Origin: Nitrospinae bacterium RIFCSPLOWO2_12_FULL_45_22
GTDB lineage: Bacteria; 2-12-FULL-45-22
Direction: 5' to 3'
Length of the DNA stretch: 15,841 bases
NCBI GenBank assembly: GCA_001803565.1
Contig: MHDQ01000300.1
Span: 7,723 to 23,563 of the forward strand
In this document: piece by piece, positions 7,008 to 14,174 of the stretch
Position numbering within the stretch: the first letter of the stretch is position 1
How the letters are laid out: each line of letters starts with the position of its first letter
Translations under genes and position numbers: made by a program
Notes under the pieces: model-generated
Databases searched by the model: none
What the model was told of the DNA's origin: nothing
What the model saw: the letters and a program-made list of their open reading frames with translations, nothing else

Positions 7008-7628
7008 TTAAGCCAGTAGCTCCTTTTCTCGCCCCCTGGGTACTACGGCGCCGCCGGAGACAACCATTTTTATCCCATCTTCAACACTCATAGACAGGGG
7101 GATAAGCTCCTGGCGCGGAACGATAATGAGCCTGCCAGAAGTAGGGTTCGGGGTCACGGGGATAAAGACATTTGCTAAGGTCTCGCTGGTATGTTCCTGG
7201 GCCTCCCAATAATTATCACAGGTAATAAAGCCCAGGGAATAGATGCCCTTACGGGGGTATTCTACCAGCACTACCTGGCGGAAGCTATTCCGGTCTGTAA
7301 CGGTAACAGTCTCCAGGAATTGCTTGGCAATCTGATATATATTCCGTACCAGAGGGATCTGGTTGAGCAACTGTTCTCCTAATCTAACCAATTTCTTTCC
7401 GATAAAATTAGTTGCTACTAACCCTACTAGAAAAACAGCCACTATAGTAATAGTCACCCCTAAACCCGGGATATTATACCCTAATAAGGTCTTAAATAAT
7501 GGGGAAAATAAACGGTCCAATCGGGTAAAGAGAAAAGAGAGGAGGAAGATAGGGATCGATACCGGTATGATCACCAATAATCCTGCCAGAAAGATATTCC
7601 TCAGCTTATGTCTTATCCTTTTCAGCAT
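7008..7628 (-). CDS. DUF502 family inner-membrane protein
   Basis: A 206-residue protein of the uncharacterised DUF502 family. The preferred start is the ATG at 7628 (MLKRIRHKLRNIF), which leaves a basic N-terminus directly before the first membrane segment. A GTG at 7664 in the same frame would add 12 residues but overlaps a repeat arm. Two hydrophobic segments are visible, at about 12-34 and 55-75, followed by a soluble domain. Family-typical blocks are IPGLGVTITI (53-62), IPLVRNIYQIAKQF (91-104) and PVTPNPTSGRLIIV (157-170). The function is not established for the family. It lies between secF and valS on the same strand, separated from secF by a 130-bp hairpin. No strong ribosome site is visible. 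Confidence 0.9.
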   Translation of the reverse strand: MLKRIRHKLRNIFLAGLLVIIPVSIPIFLLSFLFTRLDRLFSPLFKTLLGYNIPGLGVTITIVAVFLVGLVATNFIGKKLVRLGEQLLNQIPLVRNIYQIAKQFLETVTVTDRNSFRQVVLVEYPRKGIYSLGFITCDNYWEAQEHTSETLANVFIPVTPNPTSGRLIIVPRQELIPLSMSVEDGIKMVVSGGAVVPRGREKELLA

Positions 7629-7650
7629 ATGCAATATTCTTGTAACTATT

Positions 7651-7780
7651 CCACAGCAGAGCACGCAGAGATATCTATATCGTAAGGGATGAGGAGTTAG
7701 CAGTAAGTAGTTAACTCCTCCCGGCTCACTGCTTACTCCTCACAACCCAGATATATTTGCGCTCTCTGCGTGCGTTGTGG
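7651..7780. repeat. 130-bp inverted repeat between secF and the DUF502 gene
   Basis: The outer arms GCACGCAGAG (7661-7670) and CTCTGCGTGC (7764-7773) are perfect complements, extended outward by CCACA/TGTGG. The inner arms GAGGAGTTAGCAGTAAG (7691-7707) and CTCACTGCTTACTCCTC (7725-7741) match at 15 of 17 positions. Smaller self-complementary pieces (AGTTAACT) lie in the loop. It would form a long hairpin in a secF-DUF502 transcript. Confidence 0.85.
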
Positions 7781-7790
7781 TGAGCAGTTA

Positions 7791-8699
7791 TTATTTCTTT
7801 TTCCTGGTTCTTTTTGCTGGCCACAAGAGCAGTATTGGGCTGGCAATGTATATAGTGGAATAGGTTCCGCTAATAACCCCTATTATTAGAGCAAAGGCAA
7901 AGTCATGAATGACCTCTCCGCCAAGAAAAAATAAAGCCAGGACTGTTATGAAGACAGTAAAAGAGGTCAGGATGGTACGACTCAGGGTCTCATTGACACT
8001 GATATTTATAAGCGTAGCTAACTCGGTGTTTTTGCTCAATTTCTTGAGGTTCTCCCGCACCCGATCAAATAATACTATGGTATCATTAATAGAATAGCCA
8101 ATTATAGTCAGCAGGGCCGCTACTACCGGGAGGGTAATCTCTTTGTTAGCTAAAGAGAAAAATGCTACCGTTACCCAAACATCATGGATCAAGGCCAAGA
8201 TCCCACCGGACGCCCAAAGCCACCCAAACCTATAAGTCACATAGCCATACATTGCCGCAAAGGATAAGACAAGGGCGATGATAGCCTCTTTTTGTAGCTC
8301 TTTACTTACCTGGGGGCCTACGGTCTCGGTGCGTCTCTCCTCCCAGTTGTTCTGTGGGAAAGATTTATGGATAGCCTGTATAAGGCGGTTTTTTAGCTCC
8401 TCAGGGGCCTCGGAAGACTGGGGCGCCCGGATCAAGACCTCGTGTCCATCGCCAAATTCTTGAATCTGGGCCTTTGCCCAGCCAATCTTACTCAGACTAT
8501 CGCGCAACTGGTTCAGGGGTACAACCTTATCCGACCTTAACTGCACCAGGAGTCCACCACTGAAGTCTACTCCATAATTGGGACCACCTTTCAGGATCAT
8601 AGAGATAGTCCCTGCCAGGATAACCAACCCTGAGAGGGCAAGACAATAGTATAGCTTTCCTACAAAATCTATCTTAGTACCCGGCTTTATCCATTCCAT
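7791..8699 (-). CDS. secF: Protein translocase subunit SecF
   Basis: A 302-residue inner-membrane subunit that uses the proton gradient to aid Sec-dependent export and normally works with SecD. It has a first membrane segment at about 16-36. The periplasmic P1-like domain begins with NYGVDFSGGLLVQL (41-54) and ends TVGPQVSKEL (126-135). Five further segments follow, with the RND/SecF signature GYSINDTIVLFDRVREN (201-217). The start at 8699 is chosen because GGGAGAAG (8705-8712) precedes it at good spacing; a further-upstream in-frame start at 8735 lacks this. The first 13 bp overlap the end of tatC, showing translational coupling. secD, usually next to secF, is not in the window. Confidence 0.96.
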   Translation of the reverse strand: MEWIKPGTKIDFVGKLYYCLALSGLVILAGTISMILKGGPNYGVDFSGGLLVQLRSDKVVPLNQLRDSLSKIGWAKAQIQEFGDGHEVLIRAPQSSEAPEELKNRLIQAIHKSFPQNNWEERRTETVGPQVSKELQKEAIIALVLSFAAMYGYVTYRFGWLWASGGILALIHDVWVTVAFFSLANKEITLPVVAALLTIIGYSINDTIVLFDRVRENLKKLSKNTELATLINISVNETLSRTILTSFTVFITVLALFFLGGEVIHDFAFALIIGVISGTYSTIYIASPILLLWPAKRTRKKK

Positions 8700-9442
8700 A
8701 TTATCTTCTCCCTTCCAAAAATCCGCACCAACCACACACTTATCTCATAAAGAACTACTAAAGGCCCGGCCAACAGCAGCATATTATAGGCATCCGGCGT
8801 GGGGGTCAGGATAGCGGCTGCAATAGTGAGCAGCATTATAGCATAGCGACGATTCCGGGATAGAAAATGGTGATTAACTATCCCAACCCTGCCCAGAAGT
8901 ACTAGCACTAACGGGAGCTGAAAAGTTATACCGAATGCCATGATCATTACCAGACAAAAAGAAAAATATCTATCTGCTGATATTAAAGGTCTTATGTGCT
9001 CCCCACCATAACCAAGTAGAAACTGTAGCCCAGCGGGTAATACTACCAAAAAGCATAGTGCAGAACCTAAAAAAAAGAGGGTGGCAGCAATCAGGATTAT
9101 ACCTATGAAATATTTCTTATAAAACGTATAGGTAGGATTGCTATGGAAAAAAGTACCGCCTATGGCCAAGATCTCAGCAAAAATAAAAGGCATCGCCAGA
9201 AAAATGGCGGTAAAAAAAGAGATTCTCAGCCTTACCCAAAAGGCCTCAGTAACAGAAAATACTGCTAAAGCACCCCTCACGGGCTTGTCCAGTAGATTCA
9301 TTACCGGCCCACTAAAAGGGTATGCCGCAACGCTCAAAATAACTAATCCGGCAAAGACCCGTATGAATCTCCACCGAACCTCCTCCAGCCTCTCCTGTAC
9401 CCCTTGCCAATCTAAGACCCTGCCTTGATCTTGCAAAACCAT
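8687..9442 (-). CDS. tatC: Sec-independent translocase TatC (divergent)
   Basis: A polytopic membrane protein, the substrate-receptor core of the twin-arginine translocase. It has 251 residues with about six hydrophobic segments. Family features are the N-terminal RLEEVRWRF (18-26, equivalent to HLxELRxRL; Glu21 matches E. coli Glu15), TEAFWVRLRISFF (65-77), the AFGITFQLPLVLVLL block (169-183) and ILTPTPDAYN...PLVVLYEISV (211-236). The segment after the second membrane helix is divergent. By hand alignment the position of E. coli Glu103, which contacts the twin-arginine signal, is Tyr108. The ATG at 9442 has only a weak AAGAG upstream. It is the first gene of the tatC-secF unit. No tatA/tatB is in the window. 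Confidence 0.92.
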   Translation of the reverse strand: MVLQDQGRVLDWQGVQERLEEVRWRFIRVFAGLVILSVAAYPFSGPVMNLLDKPVRGALAVFSVTEAFWVRLRISFFTAIFLAMPFIFAEILAIGGTFFHSNPTYTFYKKYFIGIILIAATLFFLGSALCFLVVLPAGLQFLLGYGGEHIRPLISADRYFSFCLVMIMAFGITFQLPLVLVLLGRVGIVNHHFLSRNRRYAIMLLTIAAAILTPTPDAYNMLLLAGPLVVLYEISVWLVRIFGREKIIWNG

Positions 9443-9773
9443 TCTCTTGTTATATTTTAACCATTCCGGGCCATCAAATAAACCTCAAAAGGGCCTTAAT
9501 TTGATAATATCGGATTTGTTTTTTTTGACAGGATTTACAGGATAAAACAGGATAAATACAAAAGACAAAAAAAATTTGTAAATCCTGCTAATCCTGTCTA
9601 AAAAGTCCTGCCGAAGAATGAAGATAGCCACAACTGCGTTAATTTAGTTATTTTATTCTATTTGTCCTCTTAGGGGAAGGAGAAAAATCGGCTTTAAAGG
9701 TTGTTCAAATTAAACCGCTGGGATTAGGGCTCTTATTTTGACTGGGGTAAGTAGTATGTTGGAATACAGGGTT
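9443..9773. other. Intergenic region between the MEMO-like gene and tatC
   Basis: This 331-bp stretch has no credible gene. It contains an ACAGGAT-type inverted repeat (9521-9605). The remainder (about 9606-9773) shows no motif I can name and no convincing hairpin plus T-run. Just upstream of tatC, on the minus strand, are TTGATG and TATAAC spaced 17 bp, but TATAAC ends only 6 bases before the ATG, so I do not call it a promoter. Confidence 0.7.
9521..9605. repeat. ACAGGAT-type inverted repeat
   Basis: The left arm TTTTTTGACAGGATTTACAG (9521-9540) and the right arm CTGCTAATCCTGTCTAAAAA (9585-9604) are complementary with few mismatches. The left side also carries three tandem-like ACAGGAT units (9528-9553). 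A short A-rich loop with a repeated AAAGACAAAA sits between them. It belongs to a different sequence family from the other repeats here. Confidence 0.8.
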
Positions 9774-10574
9774 CTAACAGATAATTATGCCGCCATACCC
9801 TACTACTTGTTGATAGTCACCAGTGATGTCTCCTGAAGTCATATATTTCACCAGATCGGCTTTTGCTGCCCCCATTTGGAGGGTAGCCTGCAAAGCAATT
9901 ACCGCAGGGATAAAACCACACATAGATATGTTATTGCTAATAATAGTTTGATACAATCCTGTGGGGTCTAAGGTCAGAATCCGGTCAATGGCCAGCCGGT
10001 CTCGAGCTTCAGCAATTTTCTGCGGTTCATAGTGGGTAAAGTCGCTGCTGGCCACGATAACTACCGATTGGTCACAGGCCTTTATCGCCCTGGCAATGGC
10101 AGTGCCAATCTCCAGACAAATAGATAAATCTAGTTGCTGCAAAACTGCCGGTACTATATCAAAATCGCTGGTAAGATACTGGATAAATGGGAGTTGTAGC
10201 TCTAAAGAATGTTCTTGCGCATGGGCATACTGATCTTCCTGTAGATATTCAGTACTGGCCATCATGGCTTTAGCTAAGGTAGAGTTAATCTTTATCGGCC
10301 CATTAGGCATCTCCCACTCTCCTGACGCTATTAGTGCGGCAGGGCTACCGATTCCTTTATGATTCGGCCCCAGAATAATGAAGGTACGTGGTAGTTGAAT
10401 ACAGGAATAAACTGCCCCAGCTACTGCCCCGGAATATTTGATACCCGCATGGGGCGAGACGATAGCCAAAACCTTTTTCTTCGGAGCCATTAAATCTATA
10501 TATGGTTTAAGTTCCTTCTTTAGCCTCTCGCCATCCTTTTCATAAAAATAACCTGCTACCGCTGGTTTGCGCAT
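9774..10574 (-). CDS. amrB: MEMO1 / AmmeMemoRadiSam system protein B
   Basis: A 266-residue protein of the MEMO1 family, related in fold to extradiol (LigB-type) dioxygenases. It starts with the family-typical RKPAVAGYFY. Conserved metal- or active-site candidates are His42 (SPHAG), His72 (GPNHKG), EHSLELQLPF (121-130), SSDFTHY (176-182) and Cys219 (MCGF). His42, His72 and Cys219 correspond by eye to the His, His and Cys of human MEMO1. In many bacteria and archaea this gene sits beside AMMECR1 and a radical-SAM gene, hence the system name; neither partner is here. The ATG at 10574 follows GGGAGGTG at about 10 bases. It has its own well-matched promoter about 120 bp upstream. The biochemical role is not settled. 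Confidence 0.93.
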   Translation of the reverse strand: MRKPAVAGYFYEKDGERLKKELKPYIDLMAPKKKVLAIVSPHAGIKYSGAVAGAVYSCIQLPRTFIILGPNHKGIGSPAALIASGEWEMPNGPIKINSTLAKAMMASTEYLQEDQYAHAQEHSLELQLPFIQYLTSDFDIVPAVLQQLDLSICLEIGTAIARAIKACDQSVVIVASSDFTHYEPQKIAEARDRLAIDRILTLDPTGLYQTIISNNISMCGFIPAVIALQATLQMGAAKADLVKYMTSGDITGDYQQVVGYGGIIIC

Positions 10575-10692
10575 GGAGTATAAGCACCTCCCTTAAATAC
10601 GCCCCCACTCCTCTGCCGCCTGGCTTTCTCTAGCTTAATTATTGGGGGTTAAGGGGCGGGGCAAAAAAGCAAAAATTATCCTGCTCCCAAAA

Positions 10693-10721
10693 ATACTACC
10701 ACCTTACAATAGCTTTGTCAA
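10693..10721 (-). promoter_or_regulatory. Sigma70-type promoter for the MEMO-like gene
   Basis: On the minus strand a consensus -35 TTGACA (10716-10721) is followed after exactly 17 bp by TAGTAT (10693-10698), which matches 4 of 6 bases of the -10 consensus. It points to the MEMO-like gene with a leader of about 110 bases that is C-rich in its middle. It suggests that gene is transcribed separately from pilT. Confidence 0.6.
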
Positions 10722-10744
10722 AAATGCCACATCCTCAGGGAATC

Positions 10745-11812
10745 CTAGCCCTCACCTTCTTTAATAAGCCGGATAAGTTCGTCAGGCAAAGAGGATCGTG
10801 CTATAGCCTCCTCGTAGTCAATACACCCATCCAGGTAGAGTTTCTGTAAAGACTGATTCAAGGTTTGGGAGCCATATTTGGCCCGTTCCATGAGCATCAT
10901 AGAATAGATATTATGAATTTTACCTTCCCGGATAAGGTTCTGAATAGCAGGGCTGGGGATCAAAATCTCCAGGGCCAGAACCCTTCCCAGGACATCCTTT
11001 CTGGGGAGCAAGAGTTGAGACAGGATAGCTATGAGGGTAAGAGAGAGCTGCCCGAGGACTTGCTTCTGCTGAGAAGCCGGGAAATAATCAAGAATACGAT
11101 GGATAGTCTGGGCACTATTATTAGTATGGAGGGTAGCGATGGATAAGTGGCCGGTTTCGGAAATGCTCAGGGCAGTCTCAATAGTCTCCTGATCCCGCAT
11201 CTCCCCTATAAAAACTACATCCGGGTCCTGCCTCAAGACATATTTTATAGCCTCTCTGAAAGATTCTGTATCAGAATATACCTCTCTCTGGCTTACCAGG
11301 CACCTCTTATGAGGATGAAGATATTCTATCGGGTCTTCGATGGTGACAATATGTCCTTGCAGCTCGGAATTGATCCGGTCTATCATAGCCGCTACCGTAG
11401 TAGATTTTCCACTACCACTAGGACCGGTTACCAAGATCAATCCTTTAGGTTTTTTGACAAAATCTTCCAATATCAGCGGGAGCCCCAGATCTTCGAATGA
11501 AGGGATTTTGAAAGGAACAGTCCTTATGGCGGCACTGATGCTGCCCCGTTGGGAGAATATGTTGGCCCGGAACCTACTCAATCCCTTTATGCCAAAGGAG
11601 ATATCCAACTCGTTTCTCTCCCGGAACTTCTGTCTCTGCGTTTCCGTCAAAAGTGAGAAACATAACTCCTTAGCCTCACCAGGGGCTAGCGGGGGTAGGT
11701 CTAAGGGTTTCAATTTGCCATCTACCCGGATCCGAGGTGAAGAATTTGCCGATATATGAAGATCAGAGGCCCCTCTCTTCACCATCTCTTCCAACAAGCG
11801 GTCAATTTTCAT
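10745..11812 (-). CDS. pilT: PilT-type twitching ATPase
   Basis: A hexameric secretion-type ATPase that powers type IV pilus retraction at the cytoplasmic membrane. It has an N-terminal domain beginning with RGASDLHISANSSPRIR (14-30). Numbering counts two adjacent Met codons. Walker A is GPSGSGKST (131-139), Asp box IVTIEDPIEYLH (156-167), Walker B DVVFIGEMRD (199-208) and His box TLHTNNSAQTIHRI (228-241). The C-terminal AIQNLIREGK (290-299) is close to the AIRNLIRE motif needed for retraction in PilT. Two ATGs are adjacent (11815 and 11812). The GGTGGAG ribosome site is better spaced for the second, so I use 11812. No other pilus genes are in the window, and PilU cannot be excluded. Confidence 0.93.
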   Translation of the reverse strand: MKIDRLLEEMVKRGASDLHISANSSPRIRVDGKLKPLDLPPLAPGEAKELCFSLLTETQRQKFRERNELDISFGIKGLSRFRANIFSQRGSISAAIRTVPFKIPSFEDLGLPLILEDFVKKPKGLILVTGPSGSGKSTTVAAMIDRINSELQGHIVTIEDPIEYLHPHKRCLVSQREVYSDTESFREAIKYVLRQDPDVVFIGEMRDQETIETALSISETGHLSIATLHTNNSAQTIHRILDYFPASQQKQVLGQLSLTLIAILSQLLLPRKDVLGRVLALEILIPSPAIQNLIREGKIHNIYSMMLMERAKYGSQTLNQSLQKLYLDGCIDYEEAIARSSLPDELIRLIKEGEG

Positions 11813-12017
11813 CATCTCTCCACCTCTGGATAATCAGAAAATAATGTCCTCACAAAACCCAGTTAAAATGAATGCTGATGGTGGTTAAGCTGACTAGGCG
11901 CTTCATTGCAGCACCCCCGGGATAAACGTAACAGTTCACCTATTTTGTAAATGTTTAGCCGACTAAAGTCTTCTAAAAATAAGCCGCAAAAATGCGCAAA
12001 AGGAACAAAAAACAATA

Positions 12018-12114
12018 TGAACCACAAAGCCACAAAGAACACTAAGAAAAAGAAGGGTAGCATCTCGAGGATGGTCAATTGAATTCTTTGTGTCCTTGGT
12101 GTCTTTGTGGTTAT
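12018..12114. repeat. CCACAAAG-type inverted repeat
   Basis: The left arm AACCACAAAGCCACAAAG, continuing to about 12048, is complementary to the right arm around 12084-12113, which ends CTTTGTGGTT. About 25 of 29 positions agree by eye. Within each arm an ACAAAG/ACCAAGGACA unit recurs. The loop of about 35 bases is AG-rich (AAGAAAAAGAAGGG). It belongs to a different family from the neighbouring repeats. Confidence 0.8.
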
Positions 12115-12198
12115 AAACTTAACCAGAATTTTCTTGTGCCTTTTTGTGGCTAAACTATTACCCTATTTTTTATTGTACTTAATCTTTTAAATAATGTA

Positions 12199-12204
12199 TA
12201 TAAT
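12199..12204 (+). promoter_or_regulatory. Probable -10 element for the cupredoxin-like gene
   Basis: A perfect TATAAT lies 63 bp before the ATG at 12268. The best -35 candidate, TTGTAC (12173-12178), is 20 bp away, longer than optimal, so the promoter is plausible but not secure. Confidence 0.4.
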
Positions 12205-12255
12205 AAGATAGAACACAGAGGGTTAACTGTCCATTGGTCTGGGCAAAGATTAAGA

Positions 12256-12263
12256 AAGGAGGT
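12256..12263 (+). promoter_or_regulatory. Consensus ribosome binding site
   Basis: AAGGAGGT sits four bases before the ATG at 12268. It is the strongest Shine-Dalgarno in the window and fixes the start of this unassigned secreted protein. Confidence 0.85.
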
Positions 12264-12267
12264 AATC

Positions 12268-12735
12268 ATGTCTCTCTCAAGAGTAAGGTTTTTTGGTCTA
12301 GTAGGCATTATTATTTTATCAACTATTATTCAGTCTCCCGCCCAGGAGAAGAAAGAAAATCGTTATGGTATAACAGGTAAAGATTTGGAGAATAGGGTGG
12401 TAACCATAACTACCTTTGAGGGATTAGAGCCGGCAGAGGTCTCTTCCAGCAAAGGAACAACCGTCATCTGGGTTAACCATAGCGTGAATGATATGCGTAT
12501 TGTATTTAAAGAGGGCGATCAGGTAACGGTTTCTTGTATTAACCCGGTAAACTTTTCTCTGCAGAAGGATGGTGCCTTTCAGTCAGATCTCATCCCCCAC
12601 GGTGGTACGGCCAGTATCTGCTTTGTGGAGGGAGGTGAGTATAAATATCAGCTCCTTAAGGTAGCCGGGCCAGAGAGCCGGGACCCTTCTAAGCTAGGTA
12701 ATTTTAAGCAAAAGGGGACAATAAAAATCCAATAA
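12268..12735 (+). CDS. Secreted cupredoxin-like protein of unknown function
   Basis: A 155-residue exported protein. A basic N-terminus and hydrophobic core (residues 8-21) are followed by a likely signal-peptidase site after SPA (about residue 25). The mature part has the strand pattern of a plastocyanin-type domain: VTITTFEGLEPAEVSSSKG (45-63), TTVIWVNHS (64-72), RIVFKEGDQ (77-85), GAFQSDLIPHGGTASICF (102-119), EGGEYKYQLL (121-130) and KGTIKI (149-154). The usual type I copper ligands are not visible: the first His position reads MRIVF, and there is no C-x-H-x-M at the end. Cys90 and Cys118 could instead form a disulfide. It stands alone, with its own ribosome site and probable promoter, and is followed by a repeat. 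The fold is inferred by eye; the function is unknown. Confidence 0.75.
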   Translation: MSLSRVRFFGLVGIIILSTIIQSPAQEKKENRYGITGKDLENRVVTITTFEGLEPAEVSSSKGTTVIWVNHSVNDMRIVFKEGDQVTVSCINPVNFSLQKDGAFQSDLIPHGGTASICFVEGGEYKYQLLKVAGPESRDPSKLGNFKQKGTIKIQ

Positions 12736-12746
12736 TGGTAACATTT

Positions 12747-12892
12747 AAGCGTTCAGGTATCAGCCGTCAGCTTTCAGCAAAGGTTTGGTGAGTAGTTAAT
12801 TGGTGAATGGTTAATTAGTAATACTCACCACTCACCAAGTGACCCATTAACCAGTAAAATGCTGACTGCTGATGGCTGAGTACTGAATGCTT
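12747..12892. repeat. GTAAGCGTTCAGC-family inverted repeat, long copy
   Basis: The ends AAGCGTTCAGGTATCAGCC (left, from 12747) and the complement of GGCTGAGTACTGAATGCTT (right, to 12892) form the arms. ACATTT occurs directly outside both ends (12741-12746 and 12893-12898), a possible 6-bp target duplication. The interior holds a second hairpin around TTGGTGAGT / ACTCACCAA and TGGTTAAT / ATTAACCA. The right end overlaps the stop codon of the minus-strand dehydratase gene. It separates that gene from the convergent cupredoxin-like gene. Confidence 0.85.
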
Positions 12893-14174
12893 ACATTTGC
12901 TGTGCCTCGAGCATGGTAAAGTAGTCATGGATCCTGGCCTTCATCTGGGAGGCTGGAACAATCATAGGATTACCGGCGTCCATATCCAGGATTAAGCTGG
13001 GGATGCCGGTATATCGCTTGACCTCTTCAATCACTACCCTGTTGCGGCCACAGCCGTGCTTACAGCCAAAATGGGCAAAATATATACAAGAATCGCACCG
13101 GGATTCTCTGGCCTTTTTCCCTATCTCCTGGGCAACCCAGTGATAGGGCATGATAGCGGTCTTTACCGCCAGGTTGGAACAAAAGGTCTTTCGGGCCAGG
13201 CACAAAAAGGGATCGCTGGTATCCATTACCGGCTCCAGGGGATAACTATTGGCCAAATCAACCGTTACTACTGCACCATATTCCTGCTCCATCCAGTCAA
13301 AGAGCTTCATATACCAGAATGGAGGAGCGCCATTAGTGACTATTCGATGTTTTTCAACTGGTACCACGCCCTCGCTGCGGTCGGCCTTAGCTTTAGTTTC
13401 TTCATAGAGGGCCTTCATAAATAGAGTTGTCTTCGGTAATCCTTCACTGGCCATGCGGGGGCCAAAAAAGGAGAAGGCATCCCGGGCCCCTAAAGGAGAT
13501 GGCACCCGGTCCCTCAGGTCCATTAGCTTCATAGAATATTCGTGACATTCAGCGGAATTCCTTAGCAATTCCCGGAGCCTATCCAGGTCCATCTTCTTAC
13601 CGGTTTGCTCTTCCAGGAACCGGACCATATCTTGCAGCTCGCGCTTGAAGTGCTCTATGGCTTCATCATCGAACCGATAGGGGAAATTGCAATAAAATAT
13701 AGGAGTATTATACATATCAGCCATGACGTCGAACATGGCTGATTGAGAGTCGCAGGGTTGTGGCCCGGCACAGACGATAAAATCTGGCCGCCCCACTAAG
13801 CCCGTTTGGGCTGCCCCTATCGTCGCAAGATGGGGCGAGCAAGATTCTTTATCAAAGCCATAAGCCTCGCCTAAATCAAAGTACTCATAACCACGGCCTG
13901 AGGCCAGAAGCTGGATAATATACTGTTCTACCACAAAGGGGACAATATCCATGGCCAGGACTATCTCCGGTGGGAACAATAAGCCAACCCAGGCTAGCTT
14001 CTTGCCTTGCTCCCGGGCGTAATAAATCCTCTCAAAGTATTCTTTCATTATCTCATAAAGGATCTCCTTGCTCTTAGGAATCTTAGGGTTTTGACGGGCG
14101 CTATTGATCCTCTGCTCAAACCCTTCAATCATACCCTCGATAGAATCTCTTTGCAAAAGGGCAGTTGTATCCAT
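12891..14174 (-). CDS. 2-hydroxyacyl-CoA dehydratase / benzoyl-CoA reductase family subunit (HgdA/BcrB-like)
   Basis: A 427-residue subunit of the family with ATP-driven, [4Fe-4S]-dependent radical dehydratases and class I aryl-CoA reductases. The N-terminal region includes GKKLAWVGLLFPPEIVLAMDIVPF (57-80), the family's first Rossmann-like segment. Likely cluster-ligand and conserved Cys regions are SCSPH (Cys112), VCAGPQPCDSQ (Cys135, Cys141) and a C-terminal Cys-rich block with Cys360, Cys363, Cys371 and Cys375. After this comes the typical ending GIPSLILDMDAGNP (390-403). Its ATG directly abuts the TAA of the 370-residue partner, and the ribosome site GGAGGAG lies within the end of that gene. 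The length fits BcrB-type subunits. The substrate cannot be read from the sequence, and no activator ATPase (BcrA/HgdC type) is present. The stop codon lies in the end of the repeat at 12747-12892. Confidence 0.88.
   Translation of the reverse strand: MDTTALLQRDSIEGMIEGFEQRINSARQNPKIPKSKEILYEIMKEYFERIYYAREQGKKLAWVGLLFPPEIVLAMDIVPFVVEQYIIQLLASGRGYEYFDLGEAYGFDKESCSPHLATIGAAQTGLVGRPDFIVCAGPQPCDSQSAMFDVMADMYNTPIFYCNFPYRFDDEAIEHFKRELQDMVRFLEEQTGKKMDLDRLRELLRNSAECHEYSMKLMDLRDRVPSPLGARDAFSFFGPRMASEGLPKTTLFMKALYEETKAKADRSEGVVPVEKHRIVTNGAPPFWYMKLFDWMEQEYGAVVTVDLANSYPLEPVMDTSDPFLCLARKTFCSNLAVKTAIMPYHWVAQEIGKKARESRCDSCIYFAHFGCKHGCGRNRVVIEEVKRYTGIPSLILDMDAGNPMIVPASQMKARIHDYFTMLEAQQM

Larger units (their letters stand above)
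11816..12267. other. Intergenic region between divergent pilT and the cupredoxin-like gene
   Basis: This 452-bp stretch holds one inverted repeat (12018-12114) and the likely promoter and ribosome site of the plus-strand gene. A minus-strand reading frame of 71 codons (11863-12078) runs through the repeat arm, has no ribosome site and resembles nothing I know, so it is not called. I see no clear pilT promoter. Related words TTAAGCTGACTAGG (11885-11898) and TTTAGCCGACTAAA (11954-11967) recur here without known meaning. Confidence 0.6.

Noticed and set aside
7629-7664. GTG-initiated 12-residue extension of the DUF502 protein
   Set aside because: It would start inside a repeat arm and add Cys-rich residues before the basic N-terminus typical of the family.
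9449-9476. Minus-strand TTGATG-17-TATAAC as a tatC promoter
   Set aside because: Transcription would begin at about the ATG itself, giving a leaderless message; too speculative without start-site data.
10643-10663. Possible G-quadruplex in the leader of the MEMO-like gene
   Set aside because: Only three long G runs are present on the plus strand, short of the four required for a standard quadruplex, and the transcript strand is C-rich.
11863-12078. 71-codon minus-strand reading frame with a hydrophobic start
   Set aside because: It runs through an arm of the CCACAAAG-type inverted repeat, lacks a ribosome site and resembles no family I know.
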